NCBI RefSeq assembly: GCF_016482785.1
Contig: NZ_JAEMXM010000015.1
Location: 33,264-97,263 of the forward strand
Source: Paenibacillus alkalitolerans
Lineage (GTDB): Bacteria; Bacillota; Bacilli; Paenibacillales; YIM-B00363
Length of the DNA stretch: 64,000 nucleotides
Reading direction: 5' to 3'
The notes under the pieces were generated by a model. The model was not told the origin of the DNA. It was given only the letters and a program-made list of their open reading frames with translations, and ran no database searches. Both the position numbers and the translations under genes were made by a program. Every line of letters begins with the position of its first letter. Position 1 is the stretch's first letter. This document shows, one piece after another, positions 1-8,283 of the stretch.

Positions 1-136
1 ATAAATCCAGCGTATGATGCCGTTATTAAAGAAAGATCGGACCGTTATTTTCATTAACTCGCAAGTGCTGTAACCGAATTTTTTTCGATTGCAGTGCCTA
101 TTACCGGTCAGACTCTGGTCAGCCTCAATTCGGACG

Positions 137-1033
137 TTAACTGCCCCCGCAGCCGCCTCCGCCGCAAGAAGCTCCTCCACAGGAGGAATCCCCGCCGCCG
201 GAACCGGAATCGGCCGCCCCAATCATGCTGATATCGCCGCCGTCGCTCTTTTCTTCTGCAAAGTCATGCTCTATCATGCTGAAGATAAGCAGACTCGCGA
301 CGTAATGGCCGACAAAGCTCTGATCGCGAGCGCCGGCGCCCCGGTCCCTCTCCAAATGCTCGCGCGCCTCCGCGATTTGCGAATGCAGCTCCTCGGCCAC
401 ATCCCGTGCGGCGCGGTTGACGGTTTCGTCCGCCGAGTCCGTCACGAAGAGCCGCGAACGGATCTCCTCCGCCGCACTGTCCTGCAGCCATCTCAACTCA
501 GCAGCCGGAAGTATCTTTCTGCCGAATCCGCCCAACAGCCGCTCATTGACGTCCTGCACCGTAAACATCGTGAAATAAACGAGCTCAAACCACGCTCTCG
601 CCGACGACGATTCCTGTTTGGACAGCTTCGCCGTGTGTGGCTCGTGATGAATCGTCCGTCCGGCGAACTCCCGGCAGAACGATTCGTACTCCCTCGTGAA
701 CAGGAGCATCTCATGCCATATGTCGTCCGCCTTCGAATTGTACATCGGCACGCTGCGCGCAATCGCCGTCATCAAGAAAAACCGCCGCAGCTCCAACCAC
801 AGCCAATCGTACTCTCTATCCGTCATCCCGGGGTGTTTCGCGAGCACGCGCATCTTGACATGCTCGAGACAACCGCCGCGGCACGCGCCGTTCAAACGAG
901 CGTCCAACTCGCGAATCGCCTCGGACACAATGGACAGTCCGGACGTTTCGCGCAGCGGCGCGGGAAACTCGGGCAATTCCCGCCGACTTGCCAAACCAAA
1001 CGCACCCGCCAACCTGCTGAGCCAACCGCTCAT
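137..1033 (-). CDS. GRDP-like protein with Cys/Gly-rich C-terminal tail
   Basis: About 298 aa, no signal peptide. The central part (ELRRFFLMTAIARSVPMYN, then DDIWHEMLLFTREYESFC and IHHEPH) resembles the core of the glycine-rich-domain-containing-protein-like family (DUF1399/GRDP), whose role in bacteria is unknown. The last 25 or so residues are almost only Gly, Ser and four Cys (GGGDSSCGGASCGGGGCGGS). I chose the ATG at 1033 because GGAGG sits 8-9 nt upstream; an upstream ATG at 1075 lacks a site. It lies 80 bp downstream of lipM on the same strand and may be read through from it. Family call moderately sure; function unknown. The tail could bind metal or form disulphides, which is inference. 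Confidence 0.6.
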   Translation of the reverse strand: MSGWLSRLAGAFGLASRRELPEFPAPLRETSGLSIVSEAIRELDARLNGACRGGCLEHVKMRVLAKHPGMTDREYDWLWLELRRFFLMTAIARSVPMYNSKADDIWHEMLLFTREYESFCREFAGRTIHHEPHTAKLSKQESSSARAWFELVYFTMFTVQDVNERLLGGFGRKILPAAELRWLQDSAAEEIRSRLFVTDSADETVNRAARDVAEELHSQIAEAREHLERDRGAGARDQSFVGHYVASLLIFSMIEHDFAEEKSDGGDISMIGAADSGSGGGDSSCGGASCGGGGCGGS

Positions 1034-1116
1034 AAACGCCCGCCTCCTCTTCTTTTCGCATTCACATACTTCCATTGTATCTTATGCGGGAGAGCAGTGT
1101 CACCGGGCGCCGAAAT

Positions 1117-1962
1117 CTACCGGCGCAAATTCCATTCGTCGCTGCCATACTTCCCTGCAGCGAGCCGCGCAGCCGCCGCTTCCTCGGCGGCGGTCAAATC
1201 CGCAGGCGCAAGCTCGACATCGAGCGCCTGCGCCCATCCCGAGGCGAACGCCTCCTCCGCCTCGGGCACCCCTACGGGCGGCAGCCCCCGGGCCGCCCGC
1301 AAACCGTTGATCGCCGCGGCCTTGCCGGCGAAATCAGCCGCGAGCCGCTCGCGCAGCCGCTCCGAACGAAATTGCAGCAGCTCGAACAGCAGCCCGACGT
1401 CAATGTCGAGCAGGATCGAGCCGTGCTGCAGCACCGCCCCGTGCTGGCGCACCTGGGCGCTGCCCGCCACCTTGCGTCCGTCCACGACAAGCTCGTACCA
1501 CGAAGGCGAATCGAAGCAGGCGGCCGATCCTGCCGTTGCGTACTTCGCCTTCTCCTCCTCCGACGCCAACGACACCATTGACGCATCGAGCGACAGCGCC
1601 CTGAAGCCGTGCACAAGCCCTTCGCTCAACACGCGGTACGACTCCGTCACCGACGTCGGCAGCCCCGGATACCGTTCCGGCACGACGATCGAATACGTCA
1701 GCTCCGCATCGTGCAGCACCGCTCTCCCCCCGGTCGGGCGGCGTACGAAGCCGATGCCCCGCGCCTTCACCTCATCCAGCCGCACCTCATCCGCCGCCTT
1801 CTGGAAATAGCCGATCGACAACGTCGCCGGCGACCAGCCGAAGAAACGGAGCGTCGCCGGCGCCTCACCCGCTCCTACCGCCATCATGATCGCTTCATCC
1901 GCCGCCATATTATAAGCCGGAGAACACGCCCCCGACCGAACGTACCGCCATTTGCGCATCAT
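1117..1962 (-). CDS. lipM: Octanoyl-[GcvH]:protein N-octanoyltransferase LipM
   Basis: 281 aa lipoate/biotin ligase-fold protein. LipM moves octanoate from acyl carrier protein to GcvH, the first step of lipoate assembly in Bacillus. Visible family marks: RRPTGGRAVLHDAELTYS (residues about 74-91), a cysteine at about residue 149 within GSAACFDSPSWYELV that corresponds to the thioester Cys near 150 of B. subtilis LipM, and the following GRKVAGSAQVRQHGAVLQHG lysine loop. The Cys separates LipM from LplA-type ligases, which lack it. Start is the ATG at 1962, since GGGGGAGG lies 6 nt upstream; a GTG at 1986 is less likely. Neighbouring yqhH/yqhG match the B. subtilis yqhM area. Confidence 0.9.
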   Translation of the reverse strand: MMRKWRYVRSGACSPAYNMAADEAIMMAVGAGEAPATLRFFGWSPATLSIGYFQKAADEVRLDEVKARGIGFVRRPTGGRAVLHDAELTYSIVVPERYPGLPTSVTESYRVLSEGLVHGFRALSLDASMVSLASEEEKAKYATAGSAACFDSPSWYELVVDGRKVAGSAQVRQHGAVLQHGSILLDIDVGLLFELLQFRSERLRERLAADFAGKAAAINGLRAARGLPPVGVPEAEEAFASGWAQALDVELAPADLTAAEEAAAARLAAGKYGSDEWNLRR

Positions 1963-2142
1963 TTTTTTCCTCCCCCGGTCCTTCACGCTCTATTCTTCCA
2001 ACGATAATAGCACGGTCCGCTTCCGTTTACCAACGAACATGAATTGGAGCCGCATACGCGATCGGCAGCGCGCTGGCAGAAATCCTTCCGATTTCCCGGT
2101 CGACTCCCCCGCACTTCTGTCAGTACCTCGGACTCCCTTTCA

Positions 2143-2276
2143 ATCTGTACCGGTACAGATTCGATTCAGCGGACATTTTGACCCCTAAAAAGACCATCTA
2201 TTTCTCAAAAACCAGTACAGATGACCAGTACAGCATATAAAAATATTCAACTTTCACCCCGTCTGTACCGGTACAG
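2143..2276. repeat. TGTACCGGTACA palindromes, locus 1
   Basis: The 565 bp between lipM and the helicase gene has no convincing gene. It holds a perfect 18-bp palindrome ATCTGTACCGGTACAGAT at 2143-2160, a 14-bp copy CTGTACCGGTACAG at 2263-2276, and two half copies (CCAGTACAG) near 2211-2233. The same 18-mer recurs at 43660. Such spaced palindromes could be operators or a small dispersed repeat. After the last one comes AAAGGAGG and an 11-codon reading frame starting at 2292 that stops at once, so it probably codes nothing useful. Confidence 0.7.
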
Positions 2277-2526
2277 TTTGAAAGGAGGCGAATGGAGAAC
2301 CTGCATGGGGTCCGAAAATATGACTGAAAACGCAGAATCGACGACCTGATGATCCGGAAAAAGAGCAGAAATACGGATTCGCAACCCGAAAAACCGGCAA
2401 ACGTGCAACCGCACATCGCCCCCACGCCTCGAAATTTCCATAAGTTATGAACAAAGCGCAAACCGAGCATACTAAAACGTATCGCGAGTTCAGGAACGGA
2501 CGCAACAAAAAGAGGGGGCGATCAGC

Positions 2527-4353
2527 ATGAGAAAGACCGTATTGCCGGAACCGACGCGAATGATTGGAGACCACTTGGCGCTTACCTTCGACCGCTCGTG
2601 GCTGGAAGAATTGGAATCGCGCATGGAGAAGAACGGTCCTTGGGATCATTTCACGCACTACCAACTCGCCTACGAAGCGGAACAAGCCGGACTCATTCAA
2701 AGTTTCGAAGAATTGCAGTGTCTCCGCCATCTGTCGAAGCTGCAGCCGCTGCCTCACCAGTTGGATGCCGCCCGCCGCGTGCTGCACGAAATGCGCGGAC
2801 GCGCCATTCTTGCCGACGAAGTGGGCTTGGGCAAGACGATCGAAGCCGGGTTGATCCTTAAAGAATATTTGATTCGCGGTCTTGTGAAGAAGGCGCTCAT
2901 TCTCGTCCCCGCGTCTCTCGTGCTGCAGTGGGTGCGCGAGCTGAACGGCAAATTCGGCATTCAGGCCGCCGCCCAGAAGAAGGAGCATATGTGGCAAAGC
3001 TGCGAGGTGGTGGTGGCGTCGATGGACACGGCCAAGCGCGACCCTCACCGGGACATCGTGCTCGGAATCGATTACGACATGCTCATCATCGACGAGGCGC
3101 ACAAGCTGAAGAACAAGAAGACGACCAACTACCAATTCGTCAACCAAATCCGCAAGAAATACTGCCTTCTGCTCACGGCCACACCCGTGCAGAACGATCT
3201 CGGCGAGCTGTATAACTTGATCACGCTGCTCAAACCGGGCCAGCTCGGGGGACACGGAAGCTTTCTGGCGAACTATGTCGCGGAAAAAAGGATCCCCAAA
3301 AACGAAACGGCGCTCCAACAAGAATTGCAGAAGGTGATGATCCGAAACAGGCGCAGCGACGGCGGGGTCGAGTTCACGAAGCGCCACGTGAAGAACATTA
3401 CGCTCAAGCTCTCGCCCGAGGAACAAGAGTTGTATGAAGGAGTGACCCGCTTTATAAAGCAGCGGTACGAAGACTCGGGAGGAGACATAAGCAGCGGATT
3501 GGCGCTCGTGACGCTGCAGCGGGAGGTGTGCTCTTCGCGCGATGCGGTATTTATATCGTTGGTGAACATCTTTAAGAAGCTTCCGGAAGATTCCCCTACA
3601 AGGCAGCGCGTATGGGATTTGGTGAACCTGATCCGCAACATTCAAGCGAACACGAAGGCGGAGAAGGCGATGGAGCTCATCCGGGAGATCAACGACAAGG
3701 TGCTCATTTTCACCGAATACCGCGCCTCTCAGGAATATTTGCTCAGCTTCCTGAAGCAGCATCATATTACGGCCGTCCCTTACCGGGGCGGCATGAACCG
3801 CGGCAAGAAGGATTGGATGATGGATTTGTTCCGTTCCCGCGCGCAGGTGATGGTGGCGACCGAGGCGGGCGGGGAGGGCATTAACCTTCAATTTTGCCAT
3901 CACATCATTAACTTCGATTTGCCGTGGAATCCGATGCGCATCGAGCAGCGGATCGGCCGCGTCCACCGGCTCGGCCAGACGCAGGACGTGAAAATATACA
4001 ATTTGTCGACGGCCGGCACGATCGAAGAGCATATACTGAATTTGCTGCACGAAAAGATCAACATGTTCGAGCTCGTCATCGGCGAAGTGGACACGATTGT
4101 CGAGCGGTTCGAACGGAAATCGAATTCGCTCGAGTCGAGCCTGCTCAAGATCGTGCTGGAATCGAAAGACGACAACGATCTGCGCGAGCGGATGAACCGC
4201 TTGAGCAGCTCGTTCCACAGCATGTCGGACGAGGAAGACGGGGACGAGCTCGACGCGGGGTCGGCCAAGGTTCAGCGCCGGGCGCGAATCGGAGCGATTA
4301 TCGACGGCGTCTCCCGCACGGTCGGCACGGGTACCGGAGCGGAGGTGACATGA
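2527..4353 (+). CDS. yqhH: SNF2-family DNA helicase/ATPase (YqhH-like)
   Basis: 608 aa superfamily-2 helicase of the Snf2/Swi2 class. Motif I is ADEVGLGKTIEAG near residue 100, motif II LIIDEAHKLKN near 190, motif III LLTATPVQND near 220, and the C-terminal RecA lobe has VATEAGGEGINLQ, FDLPWNPMRIEQRIGRVHRLGQ (motif VI) near 460-485. ATP-driven translocation on double-stranded DNA is expected; the cellular job of YqhH is not established. It is followed 4 bp later by yqhG, whose ribosome site lies inside this gene, so the two are translationally coupled. Start ATG preceded by AGAGGGGGC. No nuclease domain is fused. Confidence 0.9.
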   Translation: MRKTVLPEPTRMIGDHLALTFDRSWLEELESRMEKNGPWDHFTHYQLAYEAEQAGLIQSFEELQCLRHLSKLQPLPHQLDAARRVLHEMRGRAILADEVGLGKTIEAGLILKEYLIRGLVKKALILVPASLVLQWVRELNGKFGIQAAAQKKEHMWQSCEVVVASMDTAKRDPHRDIVLGIDYDMLIIDEAHKLKNKKTTNYQFVNQIRKKYCLLLTATPVQNDLGELYNLITLLKPGQLGGHGSFLANYVAEKRIPKNETALQQELQKVMIRNRRSDGGVEFTKRHVKNITLKLSPEEQELYEGVTRFIKQRYEDSGGDISSGLALVTLQREVCSSRDAVFISLVNIFKKLPEDSPTRQRVWDLVNLIRNIQANTKAEKAMELIREINDKVLIFTEYRASQEYLLSFLKQHHITAVPYRGGMNRGKKDWMMDLFRSRAQVMVATEAGGEGINLQFCHHIINFDLPWNPMRIEQRIGRVHRLGQTQDVKIYNLSTAGTIEEHILNLLHEKINMFELVIGEVDTIVERFERKSNSLESSLLKIVLESKDDNDLRERMNRLSSSFHSMSDEEDGDELDAGSAKVQRRARIGAIIDGVSRTVGTGTGAEVT

Positions 4354-4357
4354 GGCT

Positions 4358-5344
4358 ATGAACGCCAAACAGGTGCACAAATTCGTCTCCCGCTATTTGG
4401 AGGCCACGGAATCGCACATTGTCGAGAAATCGCCTGCGCATCTTACGGTGAGGCTGTCGCCCGAGGCGGATAAGGACTTGACCAACCGTCCGTATTATTG
4501 GAGCTTCGTGGAGCGGACCGGCGTCGAACCGCAAACGATGACGCTGACGTTCGTATTCGATCCGGAGAAGGCTCCGGCGCCAGCCAAGGGTCCCGTGGCC
4601 GGTGCCGCATCAGCCCAGCCGCAGGCGCAACCGCAGCCGCAGGCACAGGTACAGGGGCAGCCCGCTCAGGCTCAAGGGGACTCGATTTTAAGCCGTTACT
4701 TCGGATTCGCTCCCTCTCCTCCGGTCGTTGGCCGTATCACGCATGACGAAGTGACGTATGGGAGCCGGCGTCTTGAGCAGCTGTTCGGCATCGTGCGAAA
4801 CAAAGGACGGTTCGTCCAGATGTACGAAGATGTGAAGAGCTCGCGGGGCGCGCCGGTCTACGTGTATCAGACGTGGCTCGCCGTCAACTATAAGCTCGAG
4901 TTTTGCTGCGACATGAAACGGGACGAGCTGCATTCCCTCGGAATCTCATTGCAGACGGGGGAAATCGTCGACGATTTTTACGAACGGTTGTCCCGTATGC
5001 AGCTTACTCCGCGTCTGCCCGCCAATACGCTGGTGCAGCGGCCGGCCTGGTCCGTAACAAGAGCCGCGGGAGCTTTGGAGCAATATTTGGAGCGTGAAAT
5101 CCGCGGTTATAATCACAGCTGGGCGCACGAGGCACATGAGCGGCTGCGGGATGAATTGGCGAGAGTGGACGCGTATTATGCGGAAGTGCTGCAAAGCGTT
5201 GAGCCGGAAAACCGCCCGCTCGTGCAAGCTCAATACGAGCACCGGAAGCTCGAGATCGAATGGCAGTACCGGCCCCGTGTCGAAGCGTCGGTGTTGAACG
5301 CCGGCGTATTTCATATCGGTCACGGCTCGCTGGCAATGAATTGA
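4358..5344 (+). CDS. yqhG: YqhG family protein
   Basis: 328 aa. The N-terminus (HKFVSRYLEATESHIVEKSP, LSPEADKDLTNRPYYWSFVERTGVEPQTMTL) matches the YqhG family, a cytoplasmic protein always seen next to the SNF2 helicase YqhH; its biochemical role is unknown. Residues about 71-110 form a Pro/Gln/Ala-rich linker (QPQAQPQPQAQ) that makes this protein longer than Bacillus YqhG (about 260 aa) and looks like a low-complexity insertion. GGAGGTGA at 4341-4348, inside the helicase gene, serves this ATG. The conserved pairing argues for a joint function of helicase and YqhG. Confidence 0.85.
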   Translation: MNAKQVHKFVSRYLEATESHIVEKSPAHLTVRLSPEADKDLTNRPYYWSFVERTGVEPQTMTLTFVFDPEKAPAPAKGPVAGAASAQPQAQPQPQAQVQGQPAQAQGDSILSRYFGFAPSPPVVGRITHDEVTYGSRRLEQLFGIVRNKGRFVQMYEDVKSSRGAPVYVYQTWLAVNYKLEFCCDMKRDELHSLGISLQTGEIVDDFYERLSRMQLTPRLPANTLVQRPAWSVTRAAGALEQYLEREIRGYNHSWAHEAHERLRDELARVDAYYAEVLQSVEPENRPLVQAQYEHRKLEIEWQYRPRVEASVLNAGVFHIGHGSLAMN

Positions 5345-5395
5345 CGCCATTCGGCAAAAGTTCCGATATTTTTCGGACAAGAACGGACAAACTTT

Positions 5396-5422
5396 TTGCC
5401 AGCAATCCACTACACTTATAAA
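5396..5422 (+). promoter_or_regulatory. Possible sigma-A promoter
   Basis: TTGCCA at 5396-5401 and TATAAA at 5417-5422 are separated by 15 nt, 41 nt ahead of the next start codon. Spacing is short, so this is tentative. Two CGGACAA repeats lie just upstream (5374-5391). Confidence 0.3.
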
Positions 5423-5462
5423 AAGGTTGTCGGGCTTGTCCTACAATAAGGAGGTGACCGCG

Positions 5463-6371
5463 ATGCGGTTATTCCTGTTTATCGCTGTATTGGCGTTATG
5501 CACAGCCACAGCCGCGCCGCTCGCAGCCGGCGCCTTGCAAGGCGGCAAGCCGGCCGATACCGCAGCCGCCGCTCCTTCGGGAGCCGTATCCGAGGATGCG
5601 CAAATTTCCGAATGGATTGAGCGGCTGTCGAGCGAGCCGGGCTTCGAATCATGGAAACGGGCTTCGTGGACGAAATACCCGCTCGGCCCGGGCAAACGCG
5701 GCTGGGTGGTGATCGTGAAACAATCGGGTGCGGCCGGGACGGTTGAAGAGGCGGGCTACTTGGTCGTTGTCGAGATGCCCGGCGGGAAGCTGCAGTTGGA
5801 AGAATACGGTGTCGGAGAAGCTCCACTCTTCTCAATGAGGACGCTCGAACGGTCGTTGGCGTCGGAGGGGCTGGAGAACGTGAAGTTCACGGCGGAAGCG
5901 AAACGCGATCGCGTGTATTTCGACGCTCTGCACGCTTATTGGAAAGTGACTGAAGGCGGAAAGATACGTTTCGCGGACGCGAAAAGCGGAGAGTGGCTGC
6001 CGATCGAGGACAAAGACGTTCAACGCTTGAAAGCTGCAAACTCCGCCGCTGTCTCCGTTTCCAAGAAAACACATCTGATGTCGAAGAATGTTGCCGACCC
6101 GTACATGAGTATAGGCTGGATCACCGCGAAACCGCTTCCGGTCCGCGGATGGAACGATCTGCTGGCACTGTTGGGCGGAAATCAAGCGCAGCTCGTATAT
6201 AGTGCGGATCTATACGAAGGGATGATGCTTTGGCCGTTCGGCGTCGCCGGGGTCCACGCATGGTCGCCGGACGGTACGGCAGCGCCGCGCGGTTATGTAG
6301 CGTTGGAGCACGAAGGTTTGAGATACGTTCCGTTCGACCGGCTGGCCGCCAACGGGACGTTCCGGCAATAA
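5463..6371 (+). CDS. Secreted protein of unknown function
   Basis: 302 aa. The N-terminus MRLFLFIAVLALCTATAAPLAAGA is a signal peptide with a likely AxA-type cleavage near residue 20, so the mature protein is probably extracytoplasmic. The rest is soluble and contains no motif I recognise; it has a Trp-rich middle (FESWKRASWTKYPLGPGKRGWVVIV) and ends near FRQ. AAGGAGGTGA sits 5 nt before the ATG at 5463, which is why I reject the longer reading frame starting at 5427. It follows yqhG by 118 bp with a possible own promoter and is closed by a clear terminator. Likely a Paenibacillaceae-specific gene. Confidence 0.75.
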   Translation: MRLFLFIAVLALCTATAAPLAAGALQGGKPADTAAAAPSGAVSEDAQISEWIERLSSEPGFESWKRASWTKYPLGPGKRGWVVIVKQSGAAGTVEEAGYLVVVEMPGGKLQLEEYGVGEAPLFSMRTLERSLASEGLENVKFTAEAKRDRVYFDALHAYWKVTEGGKIRFADAKSGEWLPIEDKDVQRLKAANSAAVSVSKKTHLMSKNVADPYMSIGWITAKPLPVRGWNDLLALLGGNQAQLVYSADLYEGMMLWPFGVAGVHAWSPDGTAAPRGYVALEHEGLRYVPFDRLAANGTFRQ

Positions 6372-6407
6372 TTCATTTTACCGGTTATTCTCCTCTTAAC
6401 ATATAAA

Positions 6408-6459
6408 GCCCTCGGAAGGGGACGGCGTCTTAATCGTCCTTGGCCGAGGGCGCTTTTTT
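6408..6459 (+). terminator. Rho-independent terminator
   Basis: Stem GCCCTCGG (6408-6415) with CCGAGGGC (6444-6451) followed by a T6 run, 37 nt after the secreted-protein gene. The loop contains the stop codon of the converging yqzE gene, so the hairpin is shared. Confidence 0.85.
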
Positions 6460-6642
6460 GTTTCTGCGGCTGCCGAAAAACATCGATAACGCCATTGGAA
6501 GCATACCGAACAAGCGCGTTCCCCACGGCTCGCGGGTTTGCTTTCGTTCGAGCTTGCGGTGTTTCCGCTCCTCCGGCGGCATATCGATATACGATACTAC
6601 TTTCTCCGTGACGTATTTAACGAGCTCTTCCCCTTTAGCCAT
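6430..6642 (-). CDS. yqzE: YqzE family protein
   Basis: 70 aa. The pattern VKYVTEKVVSYIDMPPEERKHRKLERK, then EPWGTRLFGMLPMALSMFF, is that of YqzE, a small protein encoded beside competence genes in Bacillus and of unknown function. The C-terminal part is hydrophobic enough for one membrane segment (LFGMLPMALSMFF). ATG at 6642; upstream sequence has GGAGGCG 6-12 nt away. No comG genes are present in this window. Confidence 0.85.
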   Translation of the reverse strand: MAKGEELVKYVTEKVVSYIDMPPEERKHRKLERKQTREPWGTRLFGMLPMALSMFFGSRRNKKAPSAKDD

Positions 6643-6688
6643 ATTGCGTTCGCCTCCTCATCCTTATTGTGGGCACGGGAGGCAGGCT

Positions 6689-6952
6689 TTAAACATCGTC
6701 TTCGTCCCCGGGCTCGTCTCCGCCGATCGCGTCGGCGACGGCCGGCGGCACCGCCCGCGGCTCCGAGTACGGCTGATACACGTACCGCCGGTCCAGCTTG
6801 ACGAGCCGGCGCGTCCGTTTGCGGATCAGCACGCTCTTCTCGTCCCACGCCACGACAAATCCGCGCACATCGTTGTCCCGGTTCGCATCTCTCACGACGC
6901 GAAGCAATGTGCCTTCCACCCGGTATATATCCAGCTGCTCGTCCGATATCAC
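6689..6952 (-). CDS. Small acidic-tailed protein of unknown function
   Basis: 87 aa from a GTG start at 6952, chosen because AAGGAGG lies 8 nt upstream. The first 65 residues look beta-rich with alternating hydrophobics (GTLLRVVRDANRDNDVRGFVVAWDEKSVLIRKRTRRLVKLDRRYVYQ, positions about 14-60), reminiscent of a small SH3/Sm-like barrel, followed by an acidic tail ending GDEPGDEDDV. I do not recognise a family. It precedes yqzE by 46 bp on the same strand and may share its transcript. Confidence 0.6.
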   Translation of the reverse strand: MISDEQLDIYRVEGTLLRVVRDANRDNDVRGFVVAWDEKSVLIRKRTRRLVKLDRRYVYQPYSEPRAVPPAVADAIGGDEPGDEDDV

Positions 6953-6971
6953 GTCTCACGCCTCCTTTTTA

Positions 6972-7008
6972 AAAGAAAAAAGACCTACCGCCGAAACGTA
7001 TAGGCCTT
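6972..7008 (-). terminator. Rho-independent terminator
   Basis: Read on the minus strand: GGCCTA / TAGGTC stem (one G-T pair) followed by TTTTTTCTTTT, just after the stop codon of the 7023-7355 gene. Confidence 0.7.
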
Positions 7009-7022
7009 AACACCGCAAAAGC

Positions 7023-7355
7023 TTAACCGACATGCTCCTTGGAATCGTTCGGCTGGTTCTCATACCAGTGGTCGAGCACCTTCGCGGACATCACCCTCTG
7101 GCGCACATATTCGGCCTGCTGCCCGGTAAAATGCTTCTCCCACTCATAACCGCAATCTTGGCATATGTTAACAATGGTCAACAATTCCGACCAAGCGACG
7201 TATCGTTTGTACCAGAAAAATTGAGGATGTTCCACCATGTAAGGGTAGAGGTCATCAAACTCGGTGTGTTTGCAGTCGACTGTACGCTCGAAATGCGTCT
7301 TAGCCGCGTCAAGCTTCTTTGCTACATATTCGTCCGTCAACGGTTGATTCCCCAT
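7023..7355 (-). CDS. Hypothetical cytoplasmic protein
   Basis: 110 aa, highly charged and rich in aromatic residues (LYPYMVEHPQFFWYKRYVAW). A CQDCG motif near residue 65 and another Cys near 28 could bind a metal, but the pattern is incomplete. No signal peptide or membrane segment. GAGGAGGG lies 7 nt before the ATG. Unrecognised; possibly restricted to Paenibacillaceae. It is flanked by its own terminator. Confidence 0.6.
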   Translation of the reverse strand: MGNQPLTDEYVAKKLDAAKTHFERTVDCKHTEFDDLYPYMVEHPQFFWYKRYVAWSELLTIVNICQDCGYEWEKHFTGQQAEYVRQRVMSAKVLDHWYENQPNDSKEHVG

Positions 7356-7472
7356 CGTGACGCCCTCCTCTCCGAAACTTACTCCCCATTATATCGGAAT
7401 ATCGGAAAGGAAGAAAGATAGGGACGAGTTGAAAAATGATGCTAATTTCGTTGGGTGAAACCGTGCTCGTCC

Positions 7473-8048
7473 TTATTCCCCCACGAACCGCACCTGTCCG
7501 CCGGAAAGAGATGCGATGCGGGCCAACGACTCCACGCGCACGCCTCTGTCCCGGAGCCATTGTCCTCCAGGCTGGAACGCTTTCTCAATCGCGATGCCCG
7601 CGCCGGCCAGCGTGGCGCCCGCCCGCTCGATAATGCGCAGCAAGCCTTTCGCCGCGTCGCCGTTGGCGATAAAGTCGTCGATGAACAATACTCTGTCGTT
7701 CGATGTGAGCAGCGTCTTCGCTACGATGATGTCGGTGACGATCCCTTTCGTGAACGAAGGCACCCGCTCAGCGTAATACTCGCCTTCATTCATAAGCGCC
7801 GTCCGGCGCCGGGCGTACACAAGCGGCACGCCGAGCTCGATCGCGGTCGCATAGGCGATCGCGATCCCGGACGATTCGATCGTGATCACGCGGGTCACTC
7901 CTGTCTCGCGGAACCGGTCCGCGAACGTCCTGCCCATCTCCGAAATCAGCTTCGGATCGACGCCGTGATTCAAAAACGCATTCACGTTCAGCACCTGTTC
8001 CGACAACACGCGTCCGTCTTCCCGTATACGCCGTTTCAACAACTCCAT
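7473..8048 (-). CDS. xpt: Xanthine phosphoribosyltransferase
   Basis: 191 aa, close to the 194 aa of B. subtilis Xpt. It converts xanthine and PRPP to XMP in purine salvage. The PRPP loop is VLFIDDFIANGDA (residues about 125-137), and the N-terminus MELLKRRIREDGRVLSEQVLNVNAFLNHGVDP is typical. The start is the ATG at 8048 with GGGAGG 8 nt upstream; the frame runs on to 8123 without a ribosome site. Bacillus xpt is usually controlled by a guanine riboswitch; I saw no such conserved core in the short leader here. No pbuX follows. Confidence 0.93.
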   Translation of the reverse strand: MELLKRRIREDGRVLSEQVLNVNAFLNHGVDPKLISEMGRTFADRFRETGVTRVITIESSGIAIAYATAIELGVPLVYARRRTALMNEGEYYAERVPSFTKGIVTDIIVAKTLLTSNDRVLFIDDFIANGDAAKGLLRIIERAGATLAGAGIAIEKAFQPGGQWLRDRGVRVESLARIASLSGGQVRFVGE

Positions 8049-8283
8049 AAGGGGCCTCCCGCTTCTACATAATGTATAAAAATACCATACAAAAATTTGC
8101 GAATCAACCGATTTCGGGTGCAACTTTTCCCATTGAAATCCAGTCTATAGTATTAGGCGGAAATACAAAAACACGTGAAATGTTGCACCAGTGAACGTCA
8201 CGCATCTTGTTGCGATACATTCGAAGCCTTTTCCCGTCAAAACGGTTCGAATTGGAAAAAAATCGTCTTTGAGAGGGAGCGCC

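Noticed and set aside
89..1810. 573-codon open frame on the plus strand
   Set aside because: It is antisense to the GRDP-like and lipM genes, has Arg/Ser/Pro-rich composition and no ribosome site; a G+C-rich shadow.
2254..4380. 708-codon open frame on the minus strand
   Set aside because: Runs antisense across the entire SNF2 gene; composition (His, Arg, Leu, Val) is that of a mirror frame.
8049..8130. Purine riboswitch ahead of xpt
   Set aside because: The leader is short and I could not find the conserved purine-aptamer core or a terminator hairpin.
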